From G963665925 sp963676345 (GTDB lineage Bacteria; Bacillota; Clostridia; Peptostreptococcales; Acidaminobacteraceae), in contig CAXXTS010000001.1 in assembly GCA_963676345.2 (NCBI GenBank), forward strand, positions 620,001 to 684,000: 64,000 nucleotides of DNA. Reading direction: 5' to 3'. This document shows positions 42,677 through 50,949 of the stretch, one piece after another; position 1 is the stretch's first letter, and every line of letters begins with the position of its first letter. The notes under the pieces were generated by a model. That model ran no database searches. It worked only from the letters and a program-made list of their open reading frames with translations, and was not told the origin of the DNA. The translations under genes and the position numbers were made by a program.

Positions 42677-43987
42677 TTATAAGCCCAGAGCAACGGATGG
42701 TGCTATAAGCAGCATGCAGACAACTGCTGGTATGAGTACTGTTGTCACAAAAACAAATTTATAGCTGTCTTTGTGCGTCAAGCCCAGTATACCGAACATC
42801 AAAAATAGTCCTGATGAATGCGGTAATGTATCTAAGCTTCCTGCGGCGATTGCCATAAGCCTATGTACAATTTCCATGTTTCCACCGCTTTGAACAAGCT
42901 GGTCTGAAAGTGTTTGAAGCGTAATTGTCAAACCGCCTGAAGAGGAACCTGTGACACCTGAAATAATTGCAGTGGCAAGTGGTCCCATAACATACGAATG
43001 CATGTGAAGGCCTAACAGCCAGTTGATGATATTCTGAAAGGCTGGTGTGTTTTGCACAAGTGTTCCAAATGCTACAACTGCACACGGACTCGCAATTGCA
43101 AGTATTGCACCTGCAAGACCTTTATTAATCGTTTCTTTTTTGTCCTTAATACGATTCCAGTTGAGTGCCATTGCTACTGCAGAAGCTGACAGCATGGCCA
43201 CAACTACAAGCTCTGTAGAGTTGGAAAATACCGATTTCATTCCTACTATAATACCCACAAGGACAACCAAGGGAATAAAAGACAAGCTCGCCGATGGCAA
43301 TTGCATTCGATCTACCTCATATATCGATGGATCCACCCCATCTGGATAGCTAAATGTTTCACCAAGTCCTACAAGACGATTTTCTTCCCATTTCAAATAT
43401 AAGTAGCATGTTGAAAATATGATGATTGCTGCAGCAGAACTGAGAAATGGTGCTGCTACCATGGTTGTTCCAAGAAACCGTGTTGGAATAACATTTGGTA
43501 GCTGGGGTGAACCGGGCAAGGTTGTCATAGTGAACGTTGCCGCACCAGCAAGAAGCGGTCCCATTGCCAAGCGTCTTGGCAAATTTGCTTCTTTAAACAG
43601 GAGCATAATGATTGGTGTAATTGCAAATATTACTACAAATACACTGATACCGCCGTACGTCAGAACAGCTGTTGCCAGAAATACAATGAGCACTGCCTGT
43701 TTTTTCCCGAACCAGTCGATAAATTTATAGCCTATAGAAATCGCAGCGCCAGAATCTTCCATAATTTTCGCATATAAAGACGATGCTGCAAAGATAAAGA
43801 AGTAACTGCTTAGAAAACCTACATAGCCTTTAATATAATAATCCGAGAAAGACGTCCATATATCCATCTGATTTGTCAAAATGACAGCAATACCCGCAAC
43901 AAGCGTCAGCGGCAATGCGCCGACGCCTCTATATGCAAAGTAGACCAATATACCGATTCCTAGGAATAAACCAAAAATTTGAAACAT
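42677..43987 (-). CDS. GntP/CitMHS-like organic acid permease
   Basis: 436 residues with about 12 membrane segments; conserved-looking features are ADSGAA-type MEDSGAAISIGYKF near residue 75, PGSPQLPNVIPTRFLGT near 156 and ISGVTGSSSGGLTITLQ near 330, with LPHSSGLFLMFG near 385. These resemble the GntP family of gluconate and hydroxyacid permeases. Last gene of the sigma-54-type operon, 25 bases after BKACE. Likely imports the operon's hydroxy- or keto-acid substrate. Confidence 0.83.
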   Translation of the reverse strand: MFQIFGLFLGIGILVYFAYRGVGALPLTLVAGIAVILTNQMDIWTSFSDYYIKGYVGFLSSYFFIFAASSLYAKIMEDSGAAISIGYKFIDWFGKKQAVLIVFLATAVLTYGGISVFVVIFAITPIIMLLFKEANLPRRLAMGPLLAGAATFTMTTLPGSPQLPNVIPTRFLGTTMVAAPFLSSAAAIIIFSTCYLYLKWEENRLVGLGETFSYPDGVDPSIYEVDRMQLPSASLSFIPLVVLVGIIVGMKSVFSNSTELVVVAMLSASAVAMALNWNRIKDKKETINKGLAGAILAIASPCAVVAFGTLVQNTPAFQNIINWLLGLHMHSYVMGPLATAIISGVTGSSSGGLTITLQTLSDQLVQSGGNMEIVHRLMAIAAGSLDTLPHSSGLFLMFGILGLTHKDSYKFVFVTTVLIPAVVCMLLIAPSVALGL

Positions 43988-44012
43988 GATATCCCCCCAT
44001 AATCATATCTAG

Positions 44013-44873
44013 TTAATATACTTTACGTGTTAAACCCAATATTTTTCTTGCTTCATCAGGTGTTGCAGCTTCATATCCCGCTTCTTCAAGAAGTCTTTTC
44101 CCTCTTGCGATCAGCTGTGCATTTGACTCAGCTAAAACACCCTTATGATAGAATACATTGTCTTCAAATCCAATTCTTAAATGTCCACCCATTGCAATGG
44201 TTGAGTACATAATTGGCAGATGCCCTTTACCAATACCACAAGCCGCCCAAGTTGAACCTTCTGGAATCAGATTTTTTAGGAACACAAGATTTTCGACCGA
44301 ATTCATCATACCACCTGGCGCACCTAATACGATTTGAAAATGACACGGTGCCTTCAAAATTCCTTTTTTCATGTAGTGAATTGCATTGTAAATCATACCC
44401 GCATCAAAAATTTCAATTTCTGGTTTAATATTGCTTTCCTGAAGTGCAGTACCTAATTTTTCAAGGAACCGTGGATGATTCTCAAAAACAGTTGTATGCA
44501 TCCAGTTAAGAGAACCACAATCGTAAGATGCAAGTTCTGGAAGTAGTTGCTGAAGCGGATAAATACGTTCTTCATCACCGAACCCAACACTACCAGAGCT
44601 TGTAATATTAATGCATATATCGCAGTCTTTCTTTTCACGAATGAGCTCAATTGTCTCCTTATATTTTTCAAAATCAGTCGATGGCGATCCATCGTCATTT
44701 CTAACGTGAATATGTGCAACTGCTGCGCCCGCTTTCCAGCACTTATAAACATCCTCTGCAATTTCTTTAGGCGTTACAGAAAGATTCGGATTGTCTTTTC
44801 TAGTCGGCCACGAGCCAGTAATGCAGGCAGTGATAACTTTCTTATTTTTCAGATTCTGATCAAGTGTATTCAT
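44013..44873 (-). CDS. BKACE-family beta-keto acid cleavage enzyme
   Basis: 286 residues from ATG 44873 (GAAGGAGAACAAT). DUF849/BKACE family: converts a beta-keto acid plus acetyl-CoA to acetoacetate plus a new acyl-CoA. Zinc-binding HIHVRNDDG near residue 47, the FNxxSSG-type NITSSGSVGFG near 87, LGAPGGM near 180 and GFEDNVFY near 235 (metal-ligand Glu). The best-known member is Kce, 3-keto-5-aminohexanoate cleavage in lysine fermentation; the remaining lysine genes are absent here, so another keto acid is likely. Confidence 0.9.
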   Translation of the reverse strand: MNTLDQNLKNKKVITACITGSWPTRKDNPNLSVTPKEIAEDVYKCWKAGAAVAHIHVRNDDGSPSTDFEKYKETIELIREKKDCDICINITSSGSVGFGDEERIYPLQQLLPELASYDCGSLNWMHTTVFENHPRFLEKLGTALQESNIKPEIEIFDAGMIYNAIHYMKKGILKAPCHFQIVLGAPGGMMNSVENLVFLKNLIPEGSTWAACGIGKGHLPIMYSTIAMGGHLRIGFEDNVFYHKGVLAESNAQLIARGKRLLEEAGYEAATPDEARKILGLTRKVY

Positions 44874-44931
44874 AATATTGTTCTCCTTCGTTTTGCCCAT
44901 GTATAATACTCAATTTCATTTTTTGTCCATA

Positions 44932-45972
44932 TTAGAGCGAATGTTTATAAATGAACCAGTTGTCGTCAAACTGTGAAAGGTTGTCTGATGAAAGTGGCAT
45001 TTTACCGTTTTCAATACCAGTTACAATTTCTACAACAGTATCGTTAAAAGGTGTCTCAATGCCGTATTTTTTACCTGCTTCACTTACAAAACCATTAATC
45101 ATATTGACTTCGGTTTTCTTACCCTTTTCTAAGTCTTGAAGCATGCTTGCCTTTGCTGTGCGCATGTCTGAGTACATTGTTAGAAACATTTCCTGATTGC
45201 CTTCGAACATTTTCTGGTCACAAATATCAAGAGTTTCCGGCGATTGTTCATGAAGTAAAATAGGAAGTTCATACCCTGCTGCTTCTGCGCAAACTTTAAC
45301 CTCTTTTCCTAAATAGCTTAGACAATGTCTTGCTTTTTCAATATCAAGCACCTCGCCAAATGTTCCACCAATAGCCGCTGACATACCACTCATACATGCA
45401 TTATTGATAAGTTTGCCCCAACGGGAATTCATGAGTTTATCTGTTACAGCTGTATGCCCCATATGATTTAGGATTGCTGCAACTTTCTTGATACGGTAGC
45501 CAATTTGTCCATCAATTTCACCAATTTCAAACAGGTGATCGTTTCTGCTCAAATCCTGTGTCACTTCTGAAACTCCAGGACCCATAAAGGTTGCGCCCCA
45601 AAGAATTGTTCCGCCAACCGTGCGTTCTTCACCAATATAGCTCGCAACATATGGCTCAGGTACACCATTTTGAAGTGTGCAAACTGTACTTTCAGGACCA
45701 AGATGCTTTTTTAAATGTGGTAAAACAATGTCATTGGCAGTTTGCTTCGTCAACAGAAACACCACATCATAAACACCCGACATATCCTCTGGAAGCAATG
45801 CTGTAACAGGAACTTTCATATCTACTGTTCCAACAATATGTGCACCGTTTTTGTTAAGTGCCTCAACATGCTCTGCATAGGCATCCACCATATCGACTGC
45901 GCACCCATTTTGATTCAGGTAAGCACCAATAACAGTTCCCATTGCACCACAACCTACAATTGCTACTCTCAT
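44932..45972 (-). CDS. Ketopantoate-reductase-like (PanE/ApbA family) dehydrogenase
   Basis: 346 residues from ATG 45972 (AAGGAGGATTTTTT). Rossmann dinucleotide motif MRVAIVGCGAMGTVIGAYL at the N-terminus, LLTKQTAND near 72, LQNGV near 97 and the family C-terminal domain with NSRWGKLINNACMSG near 170 and KGKKTEVNMINGFV near 293. Longer than usual PanE (~300). First gene of the operon with a BKACE enzyme, so it probably oxidises a hydroxy acid to the beta-keto acid that BKACE cleaves, not pantothenate synthesis (inference). Confidence 0.85.
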   Translation of the reverse strand: MRVAIVGCGAMGTVIGAYLNQNGCAVDMVDAYAEHVEALNKNGAHIVGTVDMKVPVTALLPEDMSGVYDVVFLLTKQTANDIVLPHLKKHLGPESTVCTLQNGVPEPYVASYIGEERTVGGTILWGATFMGPGVSEVTQDLSRNDHLFEIGEIDGQIGYRIKKVAAILNHMGHTAVTDKLMNSRWGKLINNACMSGMSAAIGGTFGEVLDIEKARHCLSYLGKEVKVCAEAAGYELPILLHEQSPETLDICDQKMFEGNQEMFLTMYSDMRTAKASMLQDLEKGKKTEVNMINGFVSEAGKKYGIETPFNDTVVEIVTGIENGKMPLSSDNLSQFDDNWFIYKHSL

Positions 45973-46008
45973 AAAAAATCCTCCTTTTGTGTGATGCAGA
46001 GTTATAAA

Positions 46009-46024
46009 AGCAAGACTCATGCCA
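46009..46024 (-). promoter_or_regulatory. Sigma-54 promoter, exact consensus match
   Basis: Minus strand TGGCATGAGTCTTGCT fits the -24/-12 consensus TGGCAYRNNNNTTGCW at every defined position. Predicted start near 45998, 26 bases before the dehydrogenase ATG. A sigma-54 activator gene is divergent next to it. Confidence 0.88.
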
Positions 46025-46120
46025 AGTTCAAAAAATAACCCAATAGAAAAAGATATACGCCTATGCTATGCTTGTTATATATTCAAATACGATGCTATAT
46101 CTATAAATGGGGTGAACATT

Positions 46121-47551
46121 CTGAACCAAATTGCTTTACTGGAGACTATACTGGATAACATTACGGATGGCGTTTATGTTTTAGATGACAGCGGGAACTA
46201 CGTATATGTAAACAGTGCATATATTCGAGCACTCAATATGCCTAAAAGTGTCCTTCTCGATTACAATGTCCATGACTTTTTAACTACAGGACAGATTAGC
46301 CTTTGCATATCCGATATTGTGTATCGTGAAAAACGCCAAGTCGTTATGTTTCAAGACGTGTACGACACCCAAAACTATGGTAGAAAGCCAATACGCCAAA
46401 TGGTCATTTCAACACCTATTTTCAATAAAGATGGAAATATCCAAAACATCGTTGCAATTGTAAGACCTCAAGATATAACAAACGAGCTGTACAACCTGGC
46501 ATCAACACGCCACGAAAACGGCGTTATACCTTCAGTTCAAATGCCACCTCCTCAAATGGCTGGCGATATTATTGCCAAGAGCGCCGATATGAAGAGAATC
46601 CTTGAGCAGGCACAAGCTATTTCAAGTGTAGATGCATCCATACTCATAACTGGTGAATCTGGAACCGGTAAAGAAGTGGTTGCACAGTTCATACATCGTT
46701 CCGGCAACCGTAGTACCATGCCGTTTGTAGTTATAAACTGTGCTTCACTTCCCGAAAATTTACTTGAGGCAGAATTGTTTGGCTACGAAAAAGGTGCTTT
46801 TACCGGTGCCGATCCCCATGGCAAAAAGGGACTATTTGAAGAAGCTGAGGGCGGCATACTCTTTCTTGACGAAATCAACTCTATGCCAGTCAGTTTGCAA
46901 GGAAAACTCCTTCGTGCAATAGAAACAAAAAAGGTGAAACGCGTTGGATCAAACATTAGCAAATCAGTTGATTTTAAGCTAATTTGCGCTACAAATGAAG
47001 ATATTAATCAGATGGTTACGGAGAAAAGATTTAGACTGGATTTGTACTACCGAATCAATATTGTGCCGCTCAACATTCCGCCTCTTAGAGAAAGACGAGA
47101 TGATATCATTCCTCTCGCCCTGAACTTTTTGAAACATTTCAGCGACAAACATAATAAGCGGAAAGTTTTTTCGCCAAATACGATTGATAACATATTGAAT
47201 TATCAGTGGCCCGGAAATGTTCGGCAGTTAAAGAATTTTGTTGAGCGAAGCGTGGTCATCAGTTCTGACGAGATCATTGAATTTAAAAGCATTGAGGGTA
47301 TTACAGAAGCATTTCCACTTTCAGGATACAATCCAAGTGAGAACCTTAATATGAAACCCGCAACACAGTTTAGCGGTGATTTTGAAAATCTGCTTTCAAG
47401 CGGCATGGGGCTTTCAGATTACCTTGAAAAATGTGAGGAAGAATTCCTCAAATATGCTGTTCAAAAGTATTCCAGCTCTTACAAGGTCGCTGACGCACTC
47501 AAAACAAGTCAAACATCTATTGTTCGTCGCTTAAAAAAATATAATTTGTAG
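46121..47551 (+). CDS. Sigma-54 enhancer-binding transcriptional activator (PAS-AAA+-HTH)
   Basis: About 476 residues. N-terminal PAS domain (ILDNITDGVYVLDDSGNYVYVN), AAA+ domain with Walker A GESGTGKEVV, the sigma-54 contact loop GAFTGA, Walker B GGILFLDEINSM, and the RLDLYYRINIVPLNIPPLRER box. C-terminal Fis-type HTH (SYKVADALKTSQTSIVRRLKKY). Start: the best RBS is ATGGGGTGA followed by CTG 46121; GTG 46112 and a far ATG 46019 are alternatives, the last overlapping the divergent promoter. It should activate the sigma-54 promoter at 46009-46024 in response to a small ligand. Confidence 0.92.
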   Translation: MNQIALLETILDNITDGVYVLDDSGNYVYVNSAYIRALNMPKSVLLDYNVHDFLTTGQISLCISDIVYREKRQVVMFQDVYDTQNYGRKPIRQMVISTPIFNKDGNIQNIVAIVRPQDITNELYNLASTRHENGVIPSVQMPPPQMAGDIIAKSADMKRILEQAQAISSVDASILITGESGTGKEVVAQFIHRSGNRSTMPFVVINCASLPENLLEAELFGYEKGAFTGADPHGKKGLFEEAEGGILFLDEINSMPVSLQGKLLRAIETKKVKRVGSNISKSVDFKLICATNEDINQMVTEKRFRLDLYYRINIVPLNIPPLRERRDDIIPLALNFLKHFSDKHNKRKVFSPNTIDNILNYQWPGNVRQLKNFVERSVVISSDEIIEFKSIEGITEAFPLSGYNPSENLNMKPATQFSGDFENLLSSGMGLSDYLEKCEEEFLKYAVQKYSSSYKVADALKTSQTSIVRRLKKYNL

Positions 47552-47889
47552 TCTTTTTATCTTTAAATATGTCTAATATCAATAGTACATTCGAGTCAAA
47601 TACGACTTATTGTAAGTCGAAATAGACTCACAAAGTCATAAGTGACTTAATTTTGCACCTCCAATAAAGCACCATAAAAATCCCATGTATACATTTTTGA
47701 AATACCACAGGTCTTGATAAGATCAAGTATTCCAAAATCAGATGGCTTATTGGATATATCAGACGCACGTTCATAGCAATTATGTAGACTCTAAGAAATT
47801 GATCACCTGCATTTGCAGGTGTCGAATGATAGCGTTAACTTGTTATTCGGGAAAGATAAATTAGATTTCTCCTTGAAAATTAAGGCGCA
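47552..47889. other. Gene-free stretch with several hairpins
   Basis: No supported gene. Contains nested inverted repeats GAGTC...CGACTTA-TTG-TAAGTCG...GACTC (about 47593-47629), AAGTCA-TAAG-TGACTT followed by AATTTT (about 47635-47655, weak terminator for the activator gene), and CACCTGCA-TT-TGCAGGTG (47804-47821). A true terminator follows at 47890. The combination could encode a small RNA ending there. Confidence 0.4.
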
Positions 47890-47942
47890 AAGAGCATCAA
47901 GGTCAGTGGATTCAAACCCATCTGAGTTGATGCTCTTTTTTG
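47890..47942 (+). terminator. Plus-strand terminator with no obvious gene before it
   Basis: AGAGCATCAA, 26-base loop with an inner TGG...CCA, TTGATGCTCT, then TTTTT. The nearest plus-strand gene stops 340 bases upstream. Confidence 0.75.
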
Positions 47943-48012
47943 TATTATCATACAACGTATAAGTACAGGTTGATGGTACCCAAATAGTAAAGTTTCAGAT
48001 TTTGCTATAACA

Positions 48013-48038
48013 ACAAAAGAACACTCAAAAGAGTGTCC
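48013..48038 (-). terminator. Terminator after the hemerythrin gene
   Basis: Minus strand: ACACTC-TTTT-GAGTGT, then TCTTTTGTTG. Lies 8 bases after the hemerythrin stop. Confidence 0.75.
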
Positions 48039-48045
48039 TTCCAGC

Positions 48046-48438
48046 TTACATATTTTGAACCATCTTAAAGTCATCCCCCAAGGTATGCTGTTCTATCCAC
48101 TTACGAACAAATGCACATAATTCCACAGCTAAATCATTTGTCAAATTTTGTGATCGTACCTGTTCATGATAGGATTCAAGTTGACCTAAAATATTCTGAT
48201 GTATCACCTTATGTTCCTCAATATCATGCAATGCCATATTCATTTCAGAATATATTCTTTCCTCAGATACGAAATGATACCTAGTATACTCAATAAAACT
48301 CATAATTGAAACTTCAATCATGTCTAGTCTATTGCATTCAACTATATCAAAAAGTACATTTGCAAGTCTGAACAATTCTTTGTGTTGTTCATCCAGCAAA
48401 CGAATTCCAAGCCTGTATTCCGATGTGAACTCAAACAT
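48046..48438 (-). CDS. Bacteriohemerythrin
   Basis: 130 residues, four-helix diiron oxygen-binding protein. Ligands: His in LLDEQHKELF near residue 19, His and Glu in YHFVSEERIY near 55, HKVIHQNI near 76 and His/Asp in WIEQHTLGDDF near 115. Binds O2; in anaerobes such proteins are used for oxygen sensing or scavenging. One base separates it from the truncated HD-GYP gene upstream on the same strand. Confidence 0.92.
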   Translation of the reverse strand: MFEFTSEYRLGIRLLDEQHKELFRLANVLFDIVECNRLDMIEVSIMSFIEYTRYHFVSEERIYSEMNMALHDIEEHKVIHQNILGQLESYHEQVRSQNLTNDLAVELCAFVRKWIEQHTLGDDFKMVQNM

Positions 48439-48439
48439 A

Positions 48440-49399
48440 TTAGTCCCTCCGAATCTTTCTTAACACTTGAACTGCCTTAGACTTTTCCTTTCTAAGATTA
48501 ATTTGCTTCCTAAAAAGAATTTTTATGATTCGATCTCTGATTGCCGGTGAAATTTCCAAGTATTTAAACACAAATATGACTTTGTCTCCATGATGATAAA
48601 ACTTGAGTGTGCGCAAATCAATCTTACAACTTAGTTCAATTTCGTCGACCTTTTCATTAAGTAAAACACTTACAGATTGCGTGCTCTTTTCAATCATCAC
48701 TTTAGAATGCTCAGCTTCAAGTTCCACTAATACTGTATCGCCACCAAGCTTTACAATCTTGCATGGAAGCTTGATTTTATTTTGAATATATAACTCAGAT
48801 GGACTGTCCCACACAATCGACAAATATTTATCCGTCGGCAAATAAATGAAATCAGATATGCTTACAATCTCGCCCGAAATTTCGACAACCTTGACTTTAA
48901 ACTCTATAAAGTCGTTCTGAGAAAAATAACTGAGTGTCGCTTTGCTGATTTTACTAATATCAATTTCCTCTTCAAACTTACCATGTATAAACAATTGCCC
49001 ATATTCTTCATGCACAATCAGATTACCGCTCACGGCAACGACTGTACTTTTTCTGCCGTAAAAAAAGCTCAACGAAGCATGTGCCACAAAATCTGGGGTA
49101 ATTGCAGTTGAAACCAACTTCTTATTCATTTCATTGTCAATAATCTTAATCATCGCATCCGTTATAATCGGATCAAACTGCCTTCCACTAAAAATAGCCA
49201 ACTCCCTGATTATTCTAGGGAAAGTATCCCGCTCCTTATACACACGCCTTGAAAGCATTGCGTCGACCGTATCGGCTACTTTCATAATTCGACATAAATA
49301 CGGAATATCTGTTCCAATGAGGCCATCCGGATAGCCAGAACCATCATAGTGTTCATGATGATGCAAAATAATATTTGGTATTTCACTGAATTCTGGCAT
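48440..49399 (-). CDS. Truncated HD-GYP fused to a YcgR/PilZ-like domain (5' end missing)
   Basis: 319 residues. Starts inside an HD-GYP domain: PEFSEIPNIILHHHEHYDGSGYPDGL carries the HHE and GYP motifs, but the preceding half with HDxGK is missing, so phosphodiesterase activity is not expected. The C-terminal ~200 residues resemble a YcgR-type PilZ protein (…EISPAIRDRIIKILFRK at the end). The RRxxxR c-di-GMP motif is replaced by QNKIKLPCKI. No ribosome binding site precedes the Met at 49399; the frame is open a few codons further (KATFWG). It looks like a gene cut at a rearrangement junction next to 49416. Confidence 0.75.
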   Translation of the reverse strand: MPEFSEIPNIILHHHEHYDGSGYPDGLIGTDIPYLCRIMKVADTVDAMLSRRVYKERDTFPRIIRELAIFSGRQFDPIITDAMIKIIDNEMNKKLVSTAITPDFVAHASLSFFYGRKSTVVAVSGNLIVHEEYGQLFIHGKFEEEIDISKISKATLSYFSQNDFIEFKVKVVEISGEIVSISDFIYLPTDKYLSIVWDSPSELYIQNKIKLPCKIVKLGGDTVLVELEAEHSKVMIEKSTQSVSVLLNEKVDEIELSCKIDLRTLKFYHHGDKVIFVFKYLEISPAIRDRIIKILFRKQINLRKEKSKAVQVLRKIRRD

Positions 49400-49415
49400 A
49401 CCCCAAAATGTTGCT

Positions 49416-50672
49416 TTGTTTTCATTTATTCAATCCATAGACTTATTTAATTTTCTTTTAAAGAATCATCAGCGCCGTGTTGCTGTAATTGCATGGCATA
49501 TTTCAAACCACATGAATCTAACAGATATACAGCGCAGCAACATGATCTTAGCTGCCTCCCTCCATGATATAGGTGCTTTAACCATTGGAGAACGCGACAA
49601 ACTCATACAAATGGATATTCACAACCCCCACCCGAATGCTCGACTGGTTGCTTACATGATTGAATCCTTTGATCCATTTAAACCACTGTCTAAAATCATC
49701 TTCTATCGTCATTGGCCTTACTCAAATGATGCAAACTTCCATAAAGATGTCGGACCCGTTCCCATAGAATCTTACATCATCCATTTGGCAGACCGTGTTG
49801 ATATAGCTATAGAACAAAGTCAGCCCATTCTTTTACAAACAAAAAAAGTGCGCGAACGCATCATGGAAAGGTCTGATTCACTGTTTCATCCTGATGTTTA
49901 TGAGGCTTTTATGAAGGCTTCTCGGCCTGATCGCTTCTGGCTTGACATTGACAACACCTCTATGAGTGAGGTTCTTGATAAAGCAAATGCTGAAATTTTC
50001 CCCTGTGACCTCGACACGGAGTTACTGGAACAGCTGGCATTCACTATATCAAAAATCATAGACTGCCGAAGCCCCTTTACCAGTGCACATTCTTTTGGCG
50101 TGAGTGAAGTGGCGTCTAAAATTGCAGAGCTCAGCGGTAAAGATGAAGATACCTGCAAAAAGCTCAAAATTGCAGGCTTACTGCACGATATAGGTAAAAT
50201 TGGAATCGCCACTGAAATTCTTGAAAAGAATGGTCCACTCACAGAGGCAGAGCAGAAGCACATACAAGAACACGCCTATTACACAGGCAAAATTCTTCAC
50301 CTGCCTAAAGCCCTAGGCGAGATCGCTGAATGGGCCTCACACCATCACGAGACGCACCAGGGTCGCGGGTATCCAGACAATTACTCCGAGGGAGATATTA
50401 CTGTAGAAATGGATATTTTATCTTATGCAGATGTCTTTACAGCCCTTGCCGAGGATCGACCCTACCGAAAGGGGATGCAACTTGAGAATATTATGAGGAT
50501 ACTTGAAAAATCATTCATAGAAAAACATGGTTATACTGTGTATAAAATCATAGCTGACCATAAAGATGAAATTTATAAGGCATGTATTGAAGCACTTCAG
50601 ATTGGGCATGACCGCTATGATAATTATGTTCGTCTTTCCAAGATGTTTGAAAAGGAGTTTAACAAGTCCTAA
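49416..50672 (+). CDS. Tandem HD / HD-GYP protein with missing or unusual start
   Basis: 418 codons from TTG 49416. Two HD domains: the first at about residues 15-190 (KNHQRRVAVIAWHI, AASLHDIGALTIG, IIHLADRVDIAI), the second a HD-GYP at ~205-390 (TSAHSFGVSEVASKIA, LLHDIGKIGIATEIL, IQEHAYYTGKIL, HHHETHQGRGYP). HD-GYP proteins hydrolyse c-di-GMP. There is no ATG or RBS: the frame opens at 49362 after a stop and offers only CTG 49386 and TTG 49416. The first ~10 residues of a normal family member appear missing. Confidence 0.8.
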   Translation: MFSFIQSIDLFNFLLKNHQRRVAVIAWHISNHMNLTDIQRSNMILAASLHDIGALTIGERDKLIQMDIHNPHPNARLVAYMIESFDPFKPLSKIIFYRHWPYSNDANFHKDVGPVPIESYIIHLADRVDIAIEQSQPILLQTKKVRERIMERSDSLFHPDVYEAFMKASRPDRFWLDIDNTSMSEVLDKANAEIFPCDLDTELLEQLAFTISKIIDCRSPFTSAHSFGVSEVASKIAELSGKDEDTCKKLKIAGLLHDIGKIGIATEILEKNGPLTEAEQKHIQEHAYYTGKILHLPKALGEIAEWASHHHETHQGRGYPDNYSEGDITVEMDILSYADVFTALAEDRPYRKGMQLENIMRILEKSFIEKHGYTVYKIIADHKDEIYKACIEALQIGHDRYDNYVRLSKMFEKEFNKS

Positions 50673-50677
50673 ACTCA

Positions 50678-50727
50678 AAAGCCTTGACTTCGGTATGCCC
50701 AAGTACCTAAAGTCAGGCTTTCTTATT
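50678..50727 (+). terminator. Terminator after the HD-GYP gene
   Basis: AAAGCCTTGACTT, loop, AAAGTCAGGCTTT, then CTTATT. Nothing further identifiable between it and 50864. Confidence 0.8.
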
Positions 50728-50863
50728 CATGAATTCGTTTTATCGAATCTTGCAAATGCCTAATTATACTCAAATGTTGCCACTTCCTAAACAAAACATC
50801 TGAGGATTCGGATATCATCTGAAGACTTGAAGGCGGTGAATCACATTTCATATTCAAACCAAT

Positions 50864-50901
50864 ATAAAAGCCAGGGGCAGCATACAGCTAGCTCCTGGCT
50901 T
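50864..50901 (-). terminator. Terminator of the GHL10-like gene
   Basis: Minus strand: AAGCCAGGAGC, loop, GCCCCTGGCTT, then TTATATT. 49 bases after the stop at 50950. Confidence 0.8.
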
Positions 50902-50949
50902 ATTGATTGATGTATATTCTTGGATCTAATATAGAGTAAGGTATAAATA

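Noticed and set aside
44013..44873. Kce of the lysine fermentation pathway
   Set aside because: None of the other lysine fermentation genes (kamA, kamDE, kdd, kal) are here; only the BKACE family assignment is supported.
47840..47942. c-di-GMP (GEMM) riboswitch, prompted by GGCGCAAAG near signalling genes
   Set aside because: The rest of the GEMM core (CAGGGCAAACC region and tetraloop receptor) is absent and no gene follows on that strand.
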